The position numbers and the translations under genes were made by a program. From positions 1,767,001 to 1,831,000 of the forward strand of contig CP067346.1 of assembly GCA_021561035.1 (NCBI GenBank): 64,000 bases of DNA, read 5' to 3'. This document shows, one piece after another, positions 36,674 through 46,200 of the stretch (its first letter is position 1; every line of letters starts with the position of its first letter). The DNA is from Clostridioides sp. ES-S-0054-01. GTDB lineage: Bacteria > Bacillota > Clostridia > Peptostreptococcales > Peptostreptococcaceae. Below the pieces are notes generated by a model. It was not told where the DNA came from and did no database searches. It saw nothing but the letters and a program-made list of their open reading frames with translations.

Positions 36674-36701
36674 AAGAAGTACTATAAAAACAGTACTTCT
36701 T
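36674..36701 (+). terminator. Hairpin after rtcB
   Basis: AAGAAGTACT pairs with AGTACTTCTT; the following T content is modest. Confidence 0.55.
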
Positions 36702-36949
36702 ACTTATAGATATTAGGCAATAAGAAGCTTTTTATTATATTAGGCATATAGGTAAATTTTAAACATTTTTTTAGGGAACTTGACAATTGAGAAACAAGGG
36801 TATAATATGTGATGAATTTACTAAATTTGTAATTAGGATATATGATGGAATTGCCATTAATAGTCTTACTTTAAAAAAATATATGTTTAAGGAAATATAG
36901 TTTACTAATATTATTAGAGTCTATTTTAAAATAGTAAAGAAAAGAATTA

Positions 36950-37113
36950 GACAAGCAACCGGTGAATTGAATTGATTAGGTAAGTTGTTGAATTAAGTAT
37001 AATTAAAAAATATAATATTATAATCTATAAAGATAAAAACACAGTCTGGTTGGTAGCCCAGACGCAGCAAGAGCTGTCAGTAACCTGCCTCCTTGGTTGT
37101 CCGTTTTTTAGAA
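36950..37113 (+). promoter_or_regulatory. yjdF-motif (azaaromatic-sensing) riboswitch
   Basis: A GC-rich, structured stretch at 37030-37110 (GTCTGGTTGGTAGCCCAGAC hairpin at 37045-37064, then GCAGCAAGAGCTGTC and CCTCCTTGGTTGTCC, ending in TTTTTT) stands out from the AT-rich surroundings and lies 25 bases before a yjdF homologue. GACAAGCAACC near 36952 can pair with its 3' end. Position and structure fit the yjdF RNA, known to bind azaaromatic compounds. A promoter-like TTGACA lies near 36780. Exact 5' end is uncertain. Confidence 0.7.
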
Positions 37114-37138
37114 AGTAATTAAATAGGAGGAACTAGCA

Positions 37139-37558
37139 ATGGAAAAAATCAGTAGAAAATTGACAGTCTTATTTGAAAATCCATTTTGAATAGGCGTATT
37201 TGAAAGACAAGATGGTAAAAAATATGAAGCATGTAGGGTAGTTTTTGGGTCAGAACCTAGAGAGGTAGAAGTATATGAATTTATACTTAAAAGATTTTTC
37301 TCATTAGATTTTAGTAGTGTTAAGTTGGAAAAAAATGTGACCAAAGACAACATTGGATACAAAAGAATGTAGAGAAAAGTAAAAAAAGAACAAGAAAAAG
37401 AAACTATAGGTACTAAGGCTCAAAATGTTCTTAAGCTTCAATATGAAGAAAGAAATCAGGATAAAAAAAATCTATCTAAAGATAGGAAAGAAGAAGAAAA
37501 AGAAAGACTATTTAATTTGAAATAAGAAAAGAGAAAAGCTAAACATAAAGGTCATTAA
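37139..37558 (+). pseudogene. yjdF: YjdF (DUF2992) gene with three in-frame nonsense codons
   Basis: AGGAGG lies eight bases before ATG 37139. The frame reads 'MEKISRKLTVLFENPF', then TGA (37187-37189), then 'IGVFERQDGKKYEACRVVFG' and on to TAG (37370-37372), TAA (37523-37525) and the natural TAA at 37556-37558: 139 codons with no frameshift. The TGA stands where the family has Trp, and the two others fall in Lys/Arg/Gln-rich helices, consistent with Gln. Each is one transition from the expected codon. The gene should yield only a 16-residue peptide unless the stops are read. Confidence 0.85.
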
Positions 37559-37660
37559 TTATAATTATGTATCTTTTTAATAATTGCTAGAAAAAAGGTG
37601 TATAAAATTAAAAATTTTATATACCTCAATTTATTGAAGAAATAAATTTTTATATTTCAA

Positions 37661-37927
37661 TTACTTTAAAATATAAAAATTTACTAATAATAATTGTAGA
37701 AATATTATAAATGGTATACCAAATATAAATTTAATATGTTTAGTTTTATGTCTGAAAGAATACATTCCAATTATAGAACCTAAACTGCCTCCAATTACTG
37801 CTACAGATATAAGGGTGGCTTCTTTTACTCTCCATTTATTTTTAATTGCTCTTTTCTTATCTATATACATTGAAAAGAAAGCAATAAAATTAATCACTAT
37901 AAAATATATTAAAATAAAGTTTTTCAC
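37661..37927 (-). CDS. DUF1294 membrane protein
   Basis: The 88-residue protein has three or four membrane helices, the signature 'DKKRAIKNKWRVKEATLI' and 'GGSLGSIIGMYSFRHKTKH' of DUF1294, a family of unknown function found with or without a cold-shock domain (none here). GTG 37927 is preferred: GGAGG lies seven bases upstream, and the ATG at 37945 would lie upstream of it. It is a single gene, convergent with nothing nearby. Confidence 0.85.
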   Translation of the reverse strand: MKNFILIYFIVINFIAFFSMYIDKKRAIKNKWRVKEATLISVAVIGGSLGSIIGMYSFRHKTKHIKFIFGIPFIIFLQLLLVNFYILK

Positions 37928-38153
37928 AATCTTGCCTCCATACAAATATATTATACATTATAAAACAAGATATTTATTTTTAAAAGTTAAATTTGTAAGT
38001 AGTACATATAAAATATTTTATAAGATTTAGTATAATATAAATTGGAAAATTTAAAAAAATTAAACAATTACTAAATAGGGGGTATATTTATAAGACACAA
38101 AGTGATAAAATTTATTTAGAAAATAATGTAAAATAACAGGAGGATAAGACAAA

Positions 38154-38855
38154 ATGAAATTTATAGTAGAAAAAGAAGTCTTTGATAAATTAGAAAATGT
38201 ATGCTTTGGTGTAGTAGTAGCAAAAGGAATAGATAACACTAAAGAAATCGAAAGAATAAGCAATCTTTTAGATATAAGTATAGATAGAGTAGAAGATTAC
38301 TTCAAAGATAAAAAAGTAAAGGAATCAGAAGAAATTATACCATATAGAGAGGCATTTAGAAGTTTAGGTATGAATCCTAATAAATTTATGAGTTCAATAG
38401 AAGCAATGGCAACAAGGGTTGCTAAAAATAAGAAACTCCCTCATATAAATCCTATCGTGGATTTAGGAAACTCTATTTCTTTAAAATATTTACTTCCAAT
38501 GGGTGCTCATGATATGGATTTTAGAAATGATGATGTATATGTTAGATTTTCTAAAAAAGGGGATAAATTTGTGCCATTTGGAGAAACTGATGTTGAGTTA
38601 ATGGAAGAAGGAGAATTAATTTATTCAGTTGGAGATATGGTAAAAACTAGAAGATGGATATGGAGACAAGGAGAGGAAGGAAAAATTACTAATAGCTCAA
38701 AAAATATATTTTTCCCTATAGATGGTTTTACTGATGCTAACTTAGATAAGGTAATGAGTGCAAGAGAAGAACTAGCAAAACTGTTAAAGGAAATCTTTAA
38801 TTGCGAAATTAAATTAGGTTTTGTAGATAAAGATAACCCAGAAATGGAAATATAA
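38154..38855 (+). CDS. B3/4-domain protein
   Basis: The 233-residue protein is a stand-alone B3/B4 domain (COG3382), the fold used as editing module in the phenylalanyl-tRNA synthetase beta chain. Recognisable blocks are 'YREAFRSLGMNPNKF' (residues 62-76) and 'INPIVDLGNSISLKYLLPMGAHD'. Stand-alone members are thought to deacylate mischarged tRNA, but this is not established for all. AGGAGG precedes the ATG. Confidence 0.88.
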   Translation: MKFIVEKEVFDKLENVCFGVVVAKGIDNTKEIERISNLLDISIDRVEDYFKDKKVKESEEIIPYREAFRSLGMNPNKFMSSIEAMATRVAKNKKLPHINPIVDLGNSISLKYLLPMGAHDMDFRNDDVYVRFSKKGDKFVPFGETDVELMEEGELIYSVGDMVKTRRWIWRQGEEGKITNSSKNIFFPIDGFTDANLDKVMSAREELAKLLKEIFNCEIKLGFVDKDNPEMEI

Positions 38856-38928
38856 TAAGGCATGTTGAATATTTGTTAAGATATTATATTTACTTAATGG
38901 TATTAAAAAAAGAAAGGTCGTAGCAAAT

Positions 38929-39537
38929 TTGAAAAAAACTATAATAAAGAATGTAAATCCAATGGTTGAAAATAAGTTTATAGGACTTTTTGAAATTGAG
39001 TATAAAAACAAATTAGATGAAGATAAAGTCTGGATGGTAGCATCAAGAAAAAATAGTGAGCAATTAAAAAGTATTTACTTGAAGAATGAAGAAGATAGTG
39101 TAGATGCAGTTGTGATAGTTGGACTTCATAAAAGTAGTAAAAAATTGATTTTAATAAGACAATTTAGAGTACCTATTAATGGTTATATATATGAATTACC
39201 AGCAGGTCTTGTTGATGAAGGAGAATCTATAGATATTTCTGTTGAAAGAGAACTTAGAGAAGAAACAGGACTTACTCTTTTAGAAATTAAAAAAAATAAA
39301 AGTAGCGATAAGGTATATTTGTCTCCTGGAATGAGTGATGAATCTGTTGCTTTTGTTTATTGTATATGTGATGGTGATATAACAGATGAATTTTTAGAAC
39401 CAGATGAAGAGATTGAAGCTATCTTGGTTTCACAAGAAGAAGCAAAAGAGATTTTACAGAGTAATCATAAGATAGATATAAAAACATTTTTAATTTTACA
39501 GATGTTTGTGAACTTAGGAATTAAATTATTTGAATAG
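38929..39537 (+). CDS. Nudix hydrolase, ADP-ribose pyrophosphatase type
   Basis: The 202-residue protein has an N-terminal strand domain and a full Nudix box: 'GLVDEGES' followed by 'RELREETGL' (residues 96-118), plus 'ILIRQFRVPINGYIYELPAG' upstream, as in NudF/YqkG enzymes that split ADP-ribose to AMP and ribose 5-phosphate. The start is TTG 38929 with AAAGG about 12 bases before, a weak site. A terminator follows the stop. Confidence 0.9.
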   Translation: MKKTIIKNVNPMVENKFIGLFEIEYKNKLDEDKVWMVASRKNSEQLKSIYLKNEEDSVDAVVIVGLHKSSKKLILIRQFRVPINGYIYELPAGLVDEGESIDISVERELREETGLTLLEIKKNKSSDKVYLSPGMSDESVAFVYCICDGDITDEFLEPDEEIEAILVSQEEAKEILQSNHKIDIKTFLILQMFVNLGIKLFE

Positions 39538-39545
39538 ATATATAT

Positions 39546-39616
39546 AAAAGAGATTATATAGAGGAGTAAAATGATAAGGTTTATTTTACTTGTATAAATT
39601 ATAATCTCTTTTTTTA
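39546..39616 (+). terminator. Terminator of the Nudix gene
   Basis: AAAAGAGATTATA pairs with TATAATCTCTTTT across a long internal loop; a T run follows. Confidence 0.75.
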
Positions 39617-40276
39617 TACAGTAAAGTATAATTTTCTGTATTTTTAAATAAGTGACCTTACTCTTAGTTTTTGCACCTCAAAGATTTTCCCCTAAAATAA
39701 ATCAATCAAACTATTATTGGTAAAATAGGAGAAGAGCTTGTCACAATACATGCCCATAAATCCAAAGTTAAGTATAAATGCTAATAGCCAATGCAATTTT
39801 TTTATAATTTATAAAATATATTTTTAAGTTTTCAATTAGTAACAGTTCTAGGAGTCAATTAACAACAAGGTAATAAAAATTTATATATTGATATATAAAT
39901 AATAATTATAGTAAATTTTAAAAATCTATGTATTTTTTGAACTAAGTAATAATTTATTTTATTTTTATTATTTTAAATTAGAGGAGATTCTTGAAGGTAT
40001 CATATTTTTAAGAATGGGTCTAGTTTAAAAATTCAAAAAAAGATGGCAAAATATGTCCCAAGGGACATTGAGCAAAATAAATGACTTCAGCTTCTTTATA
40101 TTAAAAAGTGTACACTAAATGGGGGTTGAAATAGATAAAAATGATATACTAATTATCTTTTGATAATAAAAAAACATAGAATTTAAGTATTTAATCAAGA
40201 AAAAGTATTGAACAAATGATTTATTTAGTGTACAATAATCATGTAAAAACATAGTAATGGAGGGAGACATTTCATA
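39617..40276. other. 660-base upstream region of gap
   Basis: No gene seen. A perfect 12-bp inverted repeat, TGTACACTAAAT at 40109-40120 and ATTTAGTGTACA at 40223-40234, brackets about 100 bases just before gap and could be an operator pair or a leader hairpin. GGAGGGAG at 40260-40267 is the gap ribosome site. Confidence 0.5.
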
Positions 40277-41293
40277 ATGAAAATTAAGGTAGGAATGAAC
40301 GGATTTGGAAGAATAGGAAGAGCTGTATTAAGAATAGCTCAAGAAGAATTAGGAGATAATATAGAAATTGTAGCCATAAATGCAAGAGCAACAACAGAAT
40401 CTTTGGCACATTTATTTACATATGATTCATGCTATGGAACTTTTAGAGGTGAAGTAGAAGCAAAAGATGAAGACACACTAGTAGTAAACTCTAAAGAAAT
40501 AAAAATATTAAGATATAATGACCCAGAAGAATTACCATGGAAGGAACTTGGAGTTGATATAGTAATAGAATCGACAGGATTATTTACACAAAGAGAAAAG
40601 GCAGAAAAACATATTAAAGCAGGGGCAAAAAAAGTAATTATAACAGCTCCAGGAAAAAACGAAGATATAACTATAGTTATCGGAGTTAATGAGGAAAAAT
40701 ATGATAATGAAAAGCACAATATAATTTCAAATGCATCTTGTACTACAAATTGTATAGCTCCTTTTGCTAAAGTATTGGACGAAAAATTTGGTATAGTAAA
40801 GGGACTAATGACTACAGTACATTCATATACTAACGATCAAAGAATATTAGATAAGAGCCATAAAGACTTAAGAAGAGCAAGAGCGGCGGCTGAATCTATA
40901 ATACCTACCACTACAGGAGCAGCAAAAGCTGTGTCAAGAGTATTACCACAATTAGAAGGAAAATTAAATGGTTTTTCGCTTAGAGTGCCAACACCAACAG
41001 TTTCACTTGTTGATTTAGTGTGTGAACTTAAAGAAAACGTTACATCTGAGCAAGTGAACTCTGTGTTAAAAGATGCTGCTGAAGGAGAATTAAAAGGCGT
41101 TTTGGGATATTGTGACAAGCCACTTGTTTCTATAGACTATAAAGGAGATTCAAGGTCATCTATTATAGATGCTCTATCCACAATGGTTATAGAAGACAAT
41201 ATGGTTAAAGTAGTTTCATGGTATGATAATGAATGGGGATATTCTTCAAGAACTATTGATTTAGTAAAATATATAGCTGGAAAATTAAAATAA
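40277..41293 (+). CDS. gapB: Glyceraldehyde-3-phosphate dehydrogenase, GapB-like (probably NADP-preferring)
   Basis: The 338-residue enzyme has the Rossmann start '[14 protein letters not shown]', catalytic Cys155 in 'SNASCTTNC', and '[11 protein letters not shown]' with the catalytic His. NAD-specific enzymes have Asp in 'VNDLTD' after the second strand; here the stretch is '[14 protein letters not shown]', without that Asp and very like the NADP-linked GapB of bacilli ('INAS...ETLAHL'). So it may work in the biosynthetic direction. It is not next to pgk, tpi or eno. ATG follows GGAGGGAG. Confidence 0.9.
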   Translation: MKIKVGMNGFGRIGRAVLRIAQEELGDNIEIVAINARATTESLAHLFTYDSCYGTFRGEVEAKDEDTLVVNSKEIKILRYNDPEELPWKELGVDIVIESTGLFTQREKAEKHIKAGAKKVIITAPGKNEDITIVIGVNEEKYDNEKHNIISNASCTTNCIAPFAKVLDEKFGIVKGLMTTVHSYTNDQRILDKSHKDLRRARAAAESIIPTTTGAAKAVSRVLPQLEGKLNGFSLRVPTPTVSLVDLVCELKENVTSEQVNSVLKDAAEGELKGVLGYCDKPLVSIDYKGDSRSSIIDALSTMVIEDNMVKVVSWYDNEWGYSSRTIDLVKYIAGKLK

Positions 41294-41339
41294 TGCATAA
41301 CTCTTAAAAAAGTTTTGAAAAAAATTCTATAAAACTAAA

Positions 41340-41390
41340 AAAAGATTATGAAAAATATTGAAGGAAAAATTTTTTCATAATCTTTTTTCT
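41340..41390 (+). terminator. Terminator of gap
   Basis: AAAAGATTATGAAAAA pairs with TTTTTTCATAATCTTTT, followed by T residues. Confidence 0.85.
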
Positions 41391-41670
41391 TTTATGTGAA
41401 AGATACAAGTTACAACTTATATTTGTATATTAGGTCGTTAGAGGAGTTTGTATGGATTTAGTAAGGAATCATACTTTTCATAAAATGAAAGATAAGATGT
41501 CGAAAACTTGCATAAATCTGAAAAATTTTTATTATTAAAATACTGATTTTTATTTTAAATATGATAAAAAAATGACAAATAAAGTTGCAAATAGTAATAT
41601 TTATAAGTATAATTAAAAAAGAGAAAAGGTTTTGTTAAACTTTATAACAAAAAAGAAGGGATGATTCAAA
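41391..41670. other. Upstream region of the Gate-domain transporter gene
   Basis: AT-rich, no gene seen. It holds the promoter region and the AAGAAGGGATGATT ribosome site of the next gene. Confidence 0.4.
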
Positions 41671-42840
41671 ATGGAGAAGTTAACAGACAGGAGACAGGTT
41701 AAGGCAGTAAGCATGGAAACCTTCATTTTCCTAATATTACTAGTAGTTGGCTTTGGGTATGTTGGTAGTATTATGGGTGCAGGAATGATGTTCAAAGTAA
41801 TAATGAGTACAGCACATGCTTTACTATTAGAGACAGTTTTCTTAATTATGGCTATGGCAGTTCTTGCAGGCGCATTAAGTGCACTACTTTCAGAGTTTGG
41901 AGTAATAGCATTAATTAATAAAATTTTCGCTGTATTTATGAAGCCTTTATATGGACTACCTGGTGCTAGTATAGCAGGAGCTATAACAACTTATTTATCA
42001 GATAATCCAGCTATTATACCTTTTGCTAAAGATAAAACATTCACACAGTATTTTAAAAAATATCAAGTTCCAGCATTATGTAACTTAGGAACAGCTTTTG
42101 GTATGGGACTTATCTTAACAACATTTATGATTTCTCAAGGAACAGAATATGTACTTCCAGCATTAATTGGTAATTTAGGTGCAGTTATAGGTAGTGTCGT
42201 AAGTGTTAGAATAATGTTGACATTTACTAAAAAGTTTTATAAATACAATCCAGAGGAAGATAAAAAAACAGGAATATTAGAGAAAAAGGATGAGTTTAGA
42301 GAAATCAGAGAAGGAAATGTATTCCAGAGAGCTTTAGATGCAATTCTTGAAGGTGGTAAAATGGGAGTAGACATGGGAATGGCTATAATCCCTGGAGTCC
42401 TAGTAGTATGCACATTGGTGATGTTATTAACTTTTGGACCATCTACAGACCCTGTTACAGGTCAAGATGTTTATACAGGAGCCGCATATGAAGGAATAAA
42501 ATTGCTTCCAGTAATTGGAGATAAACTTGGATTTATATTAGAACCATTATTCGGGTTTACATCACCAGAGGCAATAGCATTTCCTATAACTTCATTAGGA
42601 GCTGTTGGTGCAGCAATGTCTCTAGTTCCAGAGTTTATAAAGTCAGGAGCTGTAACTCCTAATGATATAGCAGTATTTACAGCTATGGGGATGTGTTGGA
42701 GTGGATATTTAAGTACACACATTGGTATGATGGATGCATTAAATGCTAGGCAATTGGCAGGTAAAGCTATTCTTTCTCATACAATAGGTGGTTTATGTGC
42801 AGGAGCAGCAGCTCACTTTATATTTATGCTTGTAGGATAA
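41671..42840 (+). CDS. Nucleoside-recognition (Gate) domain membrane transporter
   Basis: The 389-residue protein has about eight to ten membrane helices and two Gate domains ('LLLETVFLIMAMAVLAGALSALL' split by eye; 'GGKMGVDMGMAIIPGVLVVCTLVML' in the second half), with 'LPGASIAGAITTYLSDNPAIIPFAKD' between. The family resembles CNT nucleoside transporters and spore SpmA/B, but the substrate is unknown. It is monocistronic, with a strong terminator after the stop. Confidence 0.82.
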   Translation: MEKLTDRRQVKAVSMETFIFLILLVVGFGYVGSIMGAGMMFKVIMSTAHALLLETVFLIMAMAVLAGALSALLSEFGVIALINKIFAVFMKPLYGLPGASIAGAITTYLSDNPAIIPFAKDKTFTQYFKKYQVPALCNLGTAFGMGLILTTFMISQGTEYVLPALIGNLGAVIGSVVSVRIMLTFTKKFYKYNPEEDKKTGILEKKDEFREIREGNVFQRALDAILEGGKMGVDMGMAIIPGVLVVCTLVMLLTFGPSTDPVTGQDVYTGAAYEGIKLLPVIGDKLGFILEPLFGFTSPEAIAFPITSLGAVGAAMSLVPEFIKSGAVTPNDIAVFTAMGMCWSGYLSTHIGMMDALNARQLAGKAILSHTIGGLCAGAAAHFIFMLVG

Positions 42841-42880
42841 ATGTAATAAGTATAACTAACTAAAATAAAAAATAACATAA

Positions 42881-42933
42881 AAAAATGGTTGTTGGTGTAC
42901 AATAAAAAGTTGTACACTAACAACCATTTTTTT
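42881..42933 (+). terminator. Strong terminator after the Gate-domain gene
   Basis: AAAAATGGTTGTTGGTGTAC pairs with GTACACTAACAACCATTTTT, then T7. Confidence 0.9.
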
Positions 42934-43227
42934 CTGATTAAAGATAATTTATAATACATAAACATTAAGTGGATATTAGAATTAAGTTATATTTATGTAA
43001 AAAGTAACAAAAATCTGTAGAAATTTATGACAAAATTTAGTACACTAACTATATGTTCTTATTTAAAATTTGAGGTTAGAATTAGAAATTACCTAGTAGA
43101 GTAAGATTTGATTAATAAAATAATCATAAAATAAAAATATTAGTCATAAAGATTATAAATAACTTACTTAAAATAAAGCCATAGAACTTACAAAAATTAA
43201 AAAAGCATATAAATATGGAGGGATACA
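42934..43227. other. Upstream region of the activase fusion gene
   Basis: No gene seen. 'TTTAGTACACTAAC' at about 43027 resembles the TAGTGTACA-type motif before gap. ATGGAGGGA at 43214-43222 is the ribosome site of the next gene. Confidence 0.35.
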
Positions 43228-46200
43228 ATGGATGAATTATTTCATATAGGAATTGATGTAGGTTCTACAACGGTGAAGGTTGTGGTACTTAATAATAGTA
43301 ATAATATAATTCATAAAGAATATAGAAGACATTATTCTGATGTGAAAAAATCAGTTAAAGAAGTACTAAATGGTATATATGAAAAGTTGGGAAACATAAA
43401 TACTACTATTATAATAACTGGTTCAGGTGGAATTGGAATATCAAAAAAATTAGGAATAAAATTTGTTCAGGAAGTTATATCTAGTACAAAAGCAATAGAG
43501 TATTTCTATCCTGAAACTGATGTTGTCATAGAACTTGGAGGTGAAGATGCAAAAATAACATATCTAAGTGGAGGAATAGATCAAAGAATGAATGGTATAT
43601 GTGCAGGTGGCACTGGAGCATTCATAGACCAAATGGCATCACTTTTAAAGACAGATGCCAGTGGGTTAAATGAGCTTGCTAAAGGGTATAATGTTATATA
43701 TCCAATAGCTTCAAGATGTGGTGTTTTTGCTAAAACAGATATTCAACCTCTTATAAATGATGGTGCTAAACAGACTGATATAGCAATGAGTATTTTCAAT
43801 GCAGTTGTCGTACAAACTGTAAGTGTTCTTTCTTGTGGAAGAAAAATAGAAGGAAATGTTGCATTTTTAGGTGGTCCATTGCACTTTCTATCTGAACTTA
43901 GAGAAGCATTCAAAAAAGTCTTGGATTTAAAAGATGAAAACATAATTTTCCCAGAAAATGCACAACTTTATATTGCTATTGGGGCAGGATTATTATCAGT
44001 AGATGAAGATAGTACAGAACTAAAATCTCTGATAGAAAAATTGGATAGTATAAAGAATATTGAAGATGGCGAAGTAAATTTATTAGAACCTTTATTTAAA
44101 GATAAAAATGAGTATGAAGAATTTTCAAGAAGACATGAAAAAGAAAAAATAAATTATGTGGATATAAATTCAATTAAAAGTAATTGTTATTTAGGAATTG
44201 ATGCAGGTTCAACTACAACTAAAGCAGCACTCATTGATGAAGATGGAAGACTTGTATATTCTTATTATAATAGCAATGAAGGAAACCCATTAAAAACAAC
44301 TATCAAAGTTATAAATGAAATATATGATATATTGCCAAAAGACATTAAAATATTGAGTTCAACCGTAACTGGATATGGAGAAGGTCTTATCAAGAAAGCT
44401 CTTAAAATTGATAATGGAGAGATAGAAACTATAGCACATTACAAGGCTGCTAAATTTTTCAATAAAGATGTAGATTTTATACTTGATATTGGTGGTCAAG
44501 ATATGAAGTGCCTAAAAATAAAGGATGGAGTAATTGACAATATAATATTAAATGAGGCTTGTTCATCAGGTTGTGGTTCATTTTTAGAGACATTTGCGAG
44601 TTCTCTGTCTATGACAATAGAAGAGTTTGCACATGAAGGGATTTATTCTCAAAATCCTGTAGATTTAGGTTCAAGATGTACTGTATTTATGAATTCTAGA
44701 GTAAAACAATCTCAAAAAGAAGGCGCAAGTGTTGGAGATATATCAGCAGGGCTATCTTATTCAGTAATAAAAAATGCTTTATTTAAAGTAATAAAGATTA
44801 GAGATTTAAATGAGATTGGTAATAATATTGTTGTACAGGGTGGAACCTTTTATAATGATTTAGTGCTTAGAAGCTTTGAAAAATTAATTGGAAAAAATGT
44901 AATTAGACCTAATATTTCAGGAATTATGGGGGCTTTTGGTTCAGCACTTATAGCAAAAGAAAAGTATGAAAGCGGATATCAAACATCTCTATTATCTAAG
45001 GAAGAATTGAATAATATCAAACTAGAAGCAAGTGTAACTAGATGTAAAGGATGCTCAAATCATTGCCTTCTTACCATAAATAAGTTTTCTGATAATGAAA
45101 TTTTTATTTCAGGGAATAGATGTGAAAAGGGTGAAGCTATTTACGGCGATAAAAAAATAGAACTAGAAAAGAAAAAAAACATAAATTTATTTAAGTATAA
45201 GTACGATAGAATTTTTAGATACAAACCGTTGGAAAAAGAAGAAGCAAAAAACGGGGAAATAGGGATACCAAGAGTATTAAATATGTATGAGGATTATCCA
45301 TTTTGGTTTACTTTTTTCAATGATATGGGTTTTAGAGTTGTACTTTCAGATAGGTCATCAAAACGATTATATGAAACTGGTATAACTAGTATTGCATCTG
45401 AAACAGTTTGTTATCCAGGAAAATTAGTTCATGGACATATAGAAAATTTAATTGAAAAAGGGATAAAAACTATATTTTACCCAAGTGTAACAAATGAAAA
45501 TAAAGAGGATTCAAATGCAGATAATTATTATAATTGTCCTGTCGTAATATCGTATTCTGAAGTAATAAAAAACAATGTAGAGAATATAAGAAATAAGAAC
45601 ATAAACTACATAAATCCATTTATAAGTCTAAATGATAAGGAAAAATTGAAAAAGAGACTCTATGATGAGTTATCAAGACATTTTTCTAGTATAAAAATAA
45701 CTAAAGAAGAAATTAATCATGCAGTTGATAAAGCTACTGATGAGCAAAATTCATTTAAAATGGAGATACAGGCAGCAGGTGAAAGAGCACTTAAAGAAAT
45801 AAAAGAAAGAAATATGAAGGGGATTGTGTTATGTGGGAGACCCTATCATATAGATCCAGAAATAAATCATGGAATGCCAGAGCTTATAAATTCTTTAGAT
45901 ATGGCAGTGCTTACTGAAGATTCTATATGCCATTTAGCTAATATACAAAGACCACTTAGAGTTGTAGACCAATGGGTATATCATTCAAGATTGTATAAAG
46001 CAGCTAGCTTTGTAAGAGATAAAAATTATTTGGAATTGGTTCAACTTAATTCATTTGGCTGTGGCTTAGATGCAGTAACTACAGATCAGGTTCAAGAAAT
46101 ACTTAATGAAAAATCGAAGATATATACTATTATAAAGATTGATGAAGGTAATAATTTAGGTGCAGCTAAGATAAGGATGAGGTCTTTAAAAGCAGCTATG

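Noticed and set aside
36790-36950. Gene remnant reading 'RIYDGIAINSLTLKK' before the yjdF riboswitch
   Set aside because: Several stops, no recognisable family; more likely chance or leader sequence.
37108-37362. Minus-strand 84-residue frame opposite yjdF
   Set aside because: It is a shadow of the yjdF coding frame and has no ribosome site.
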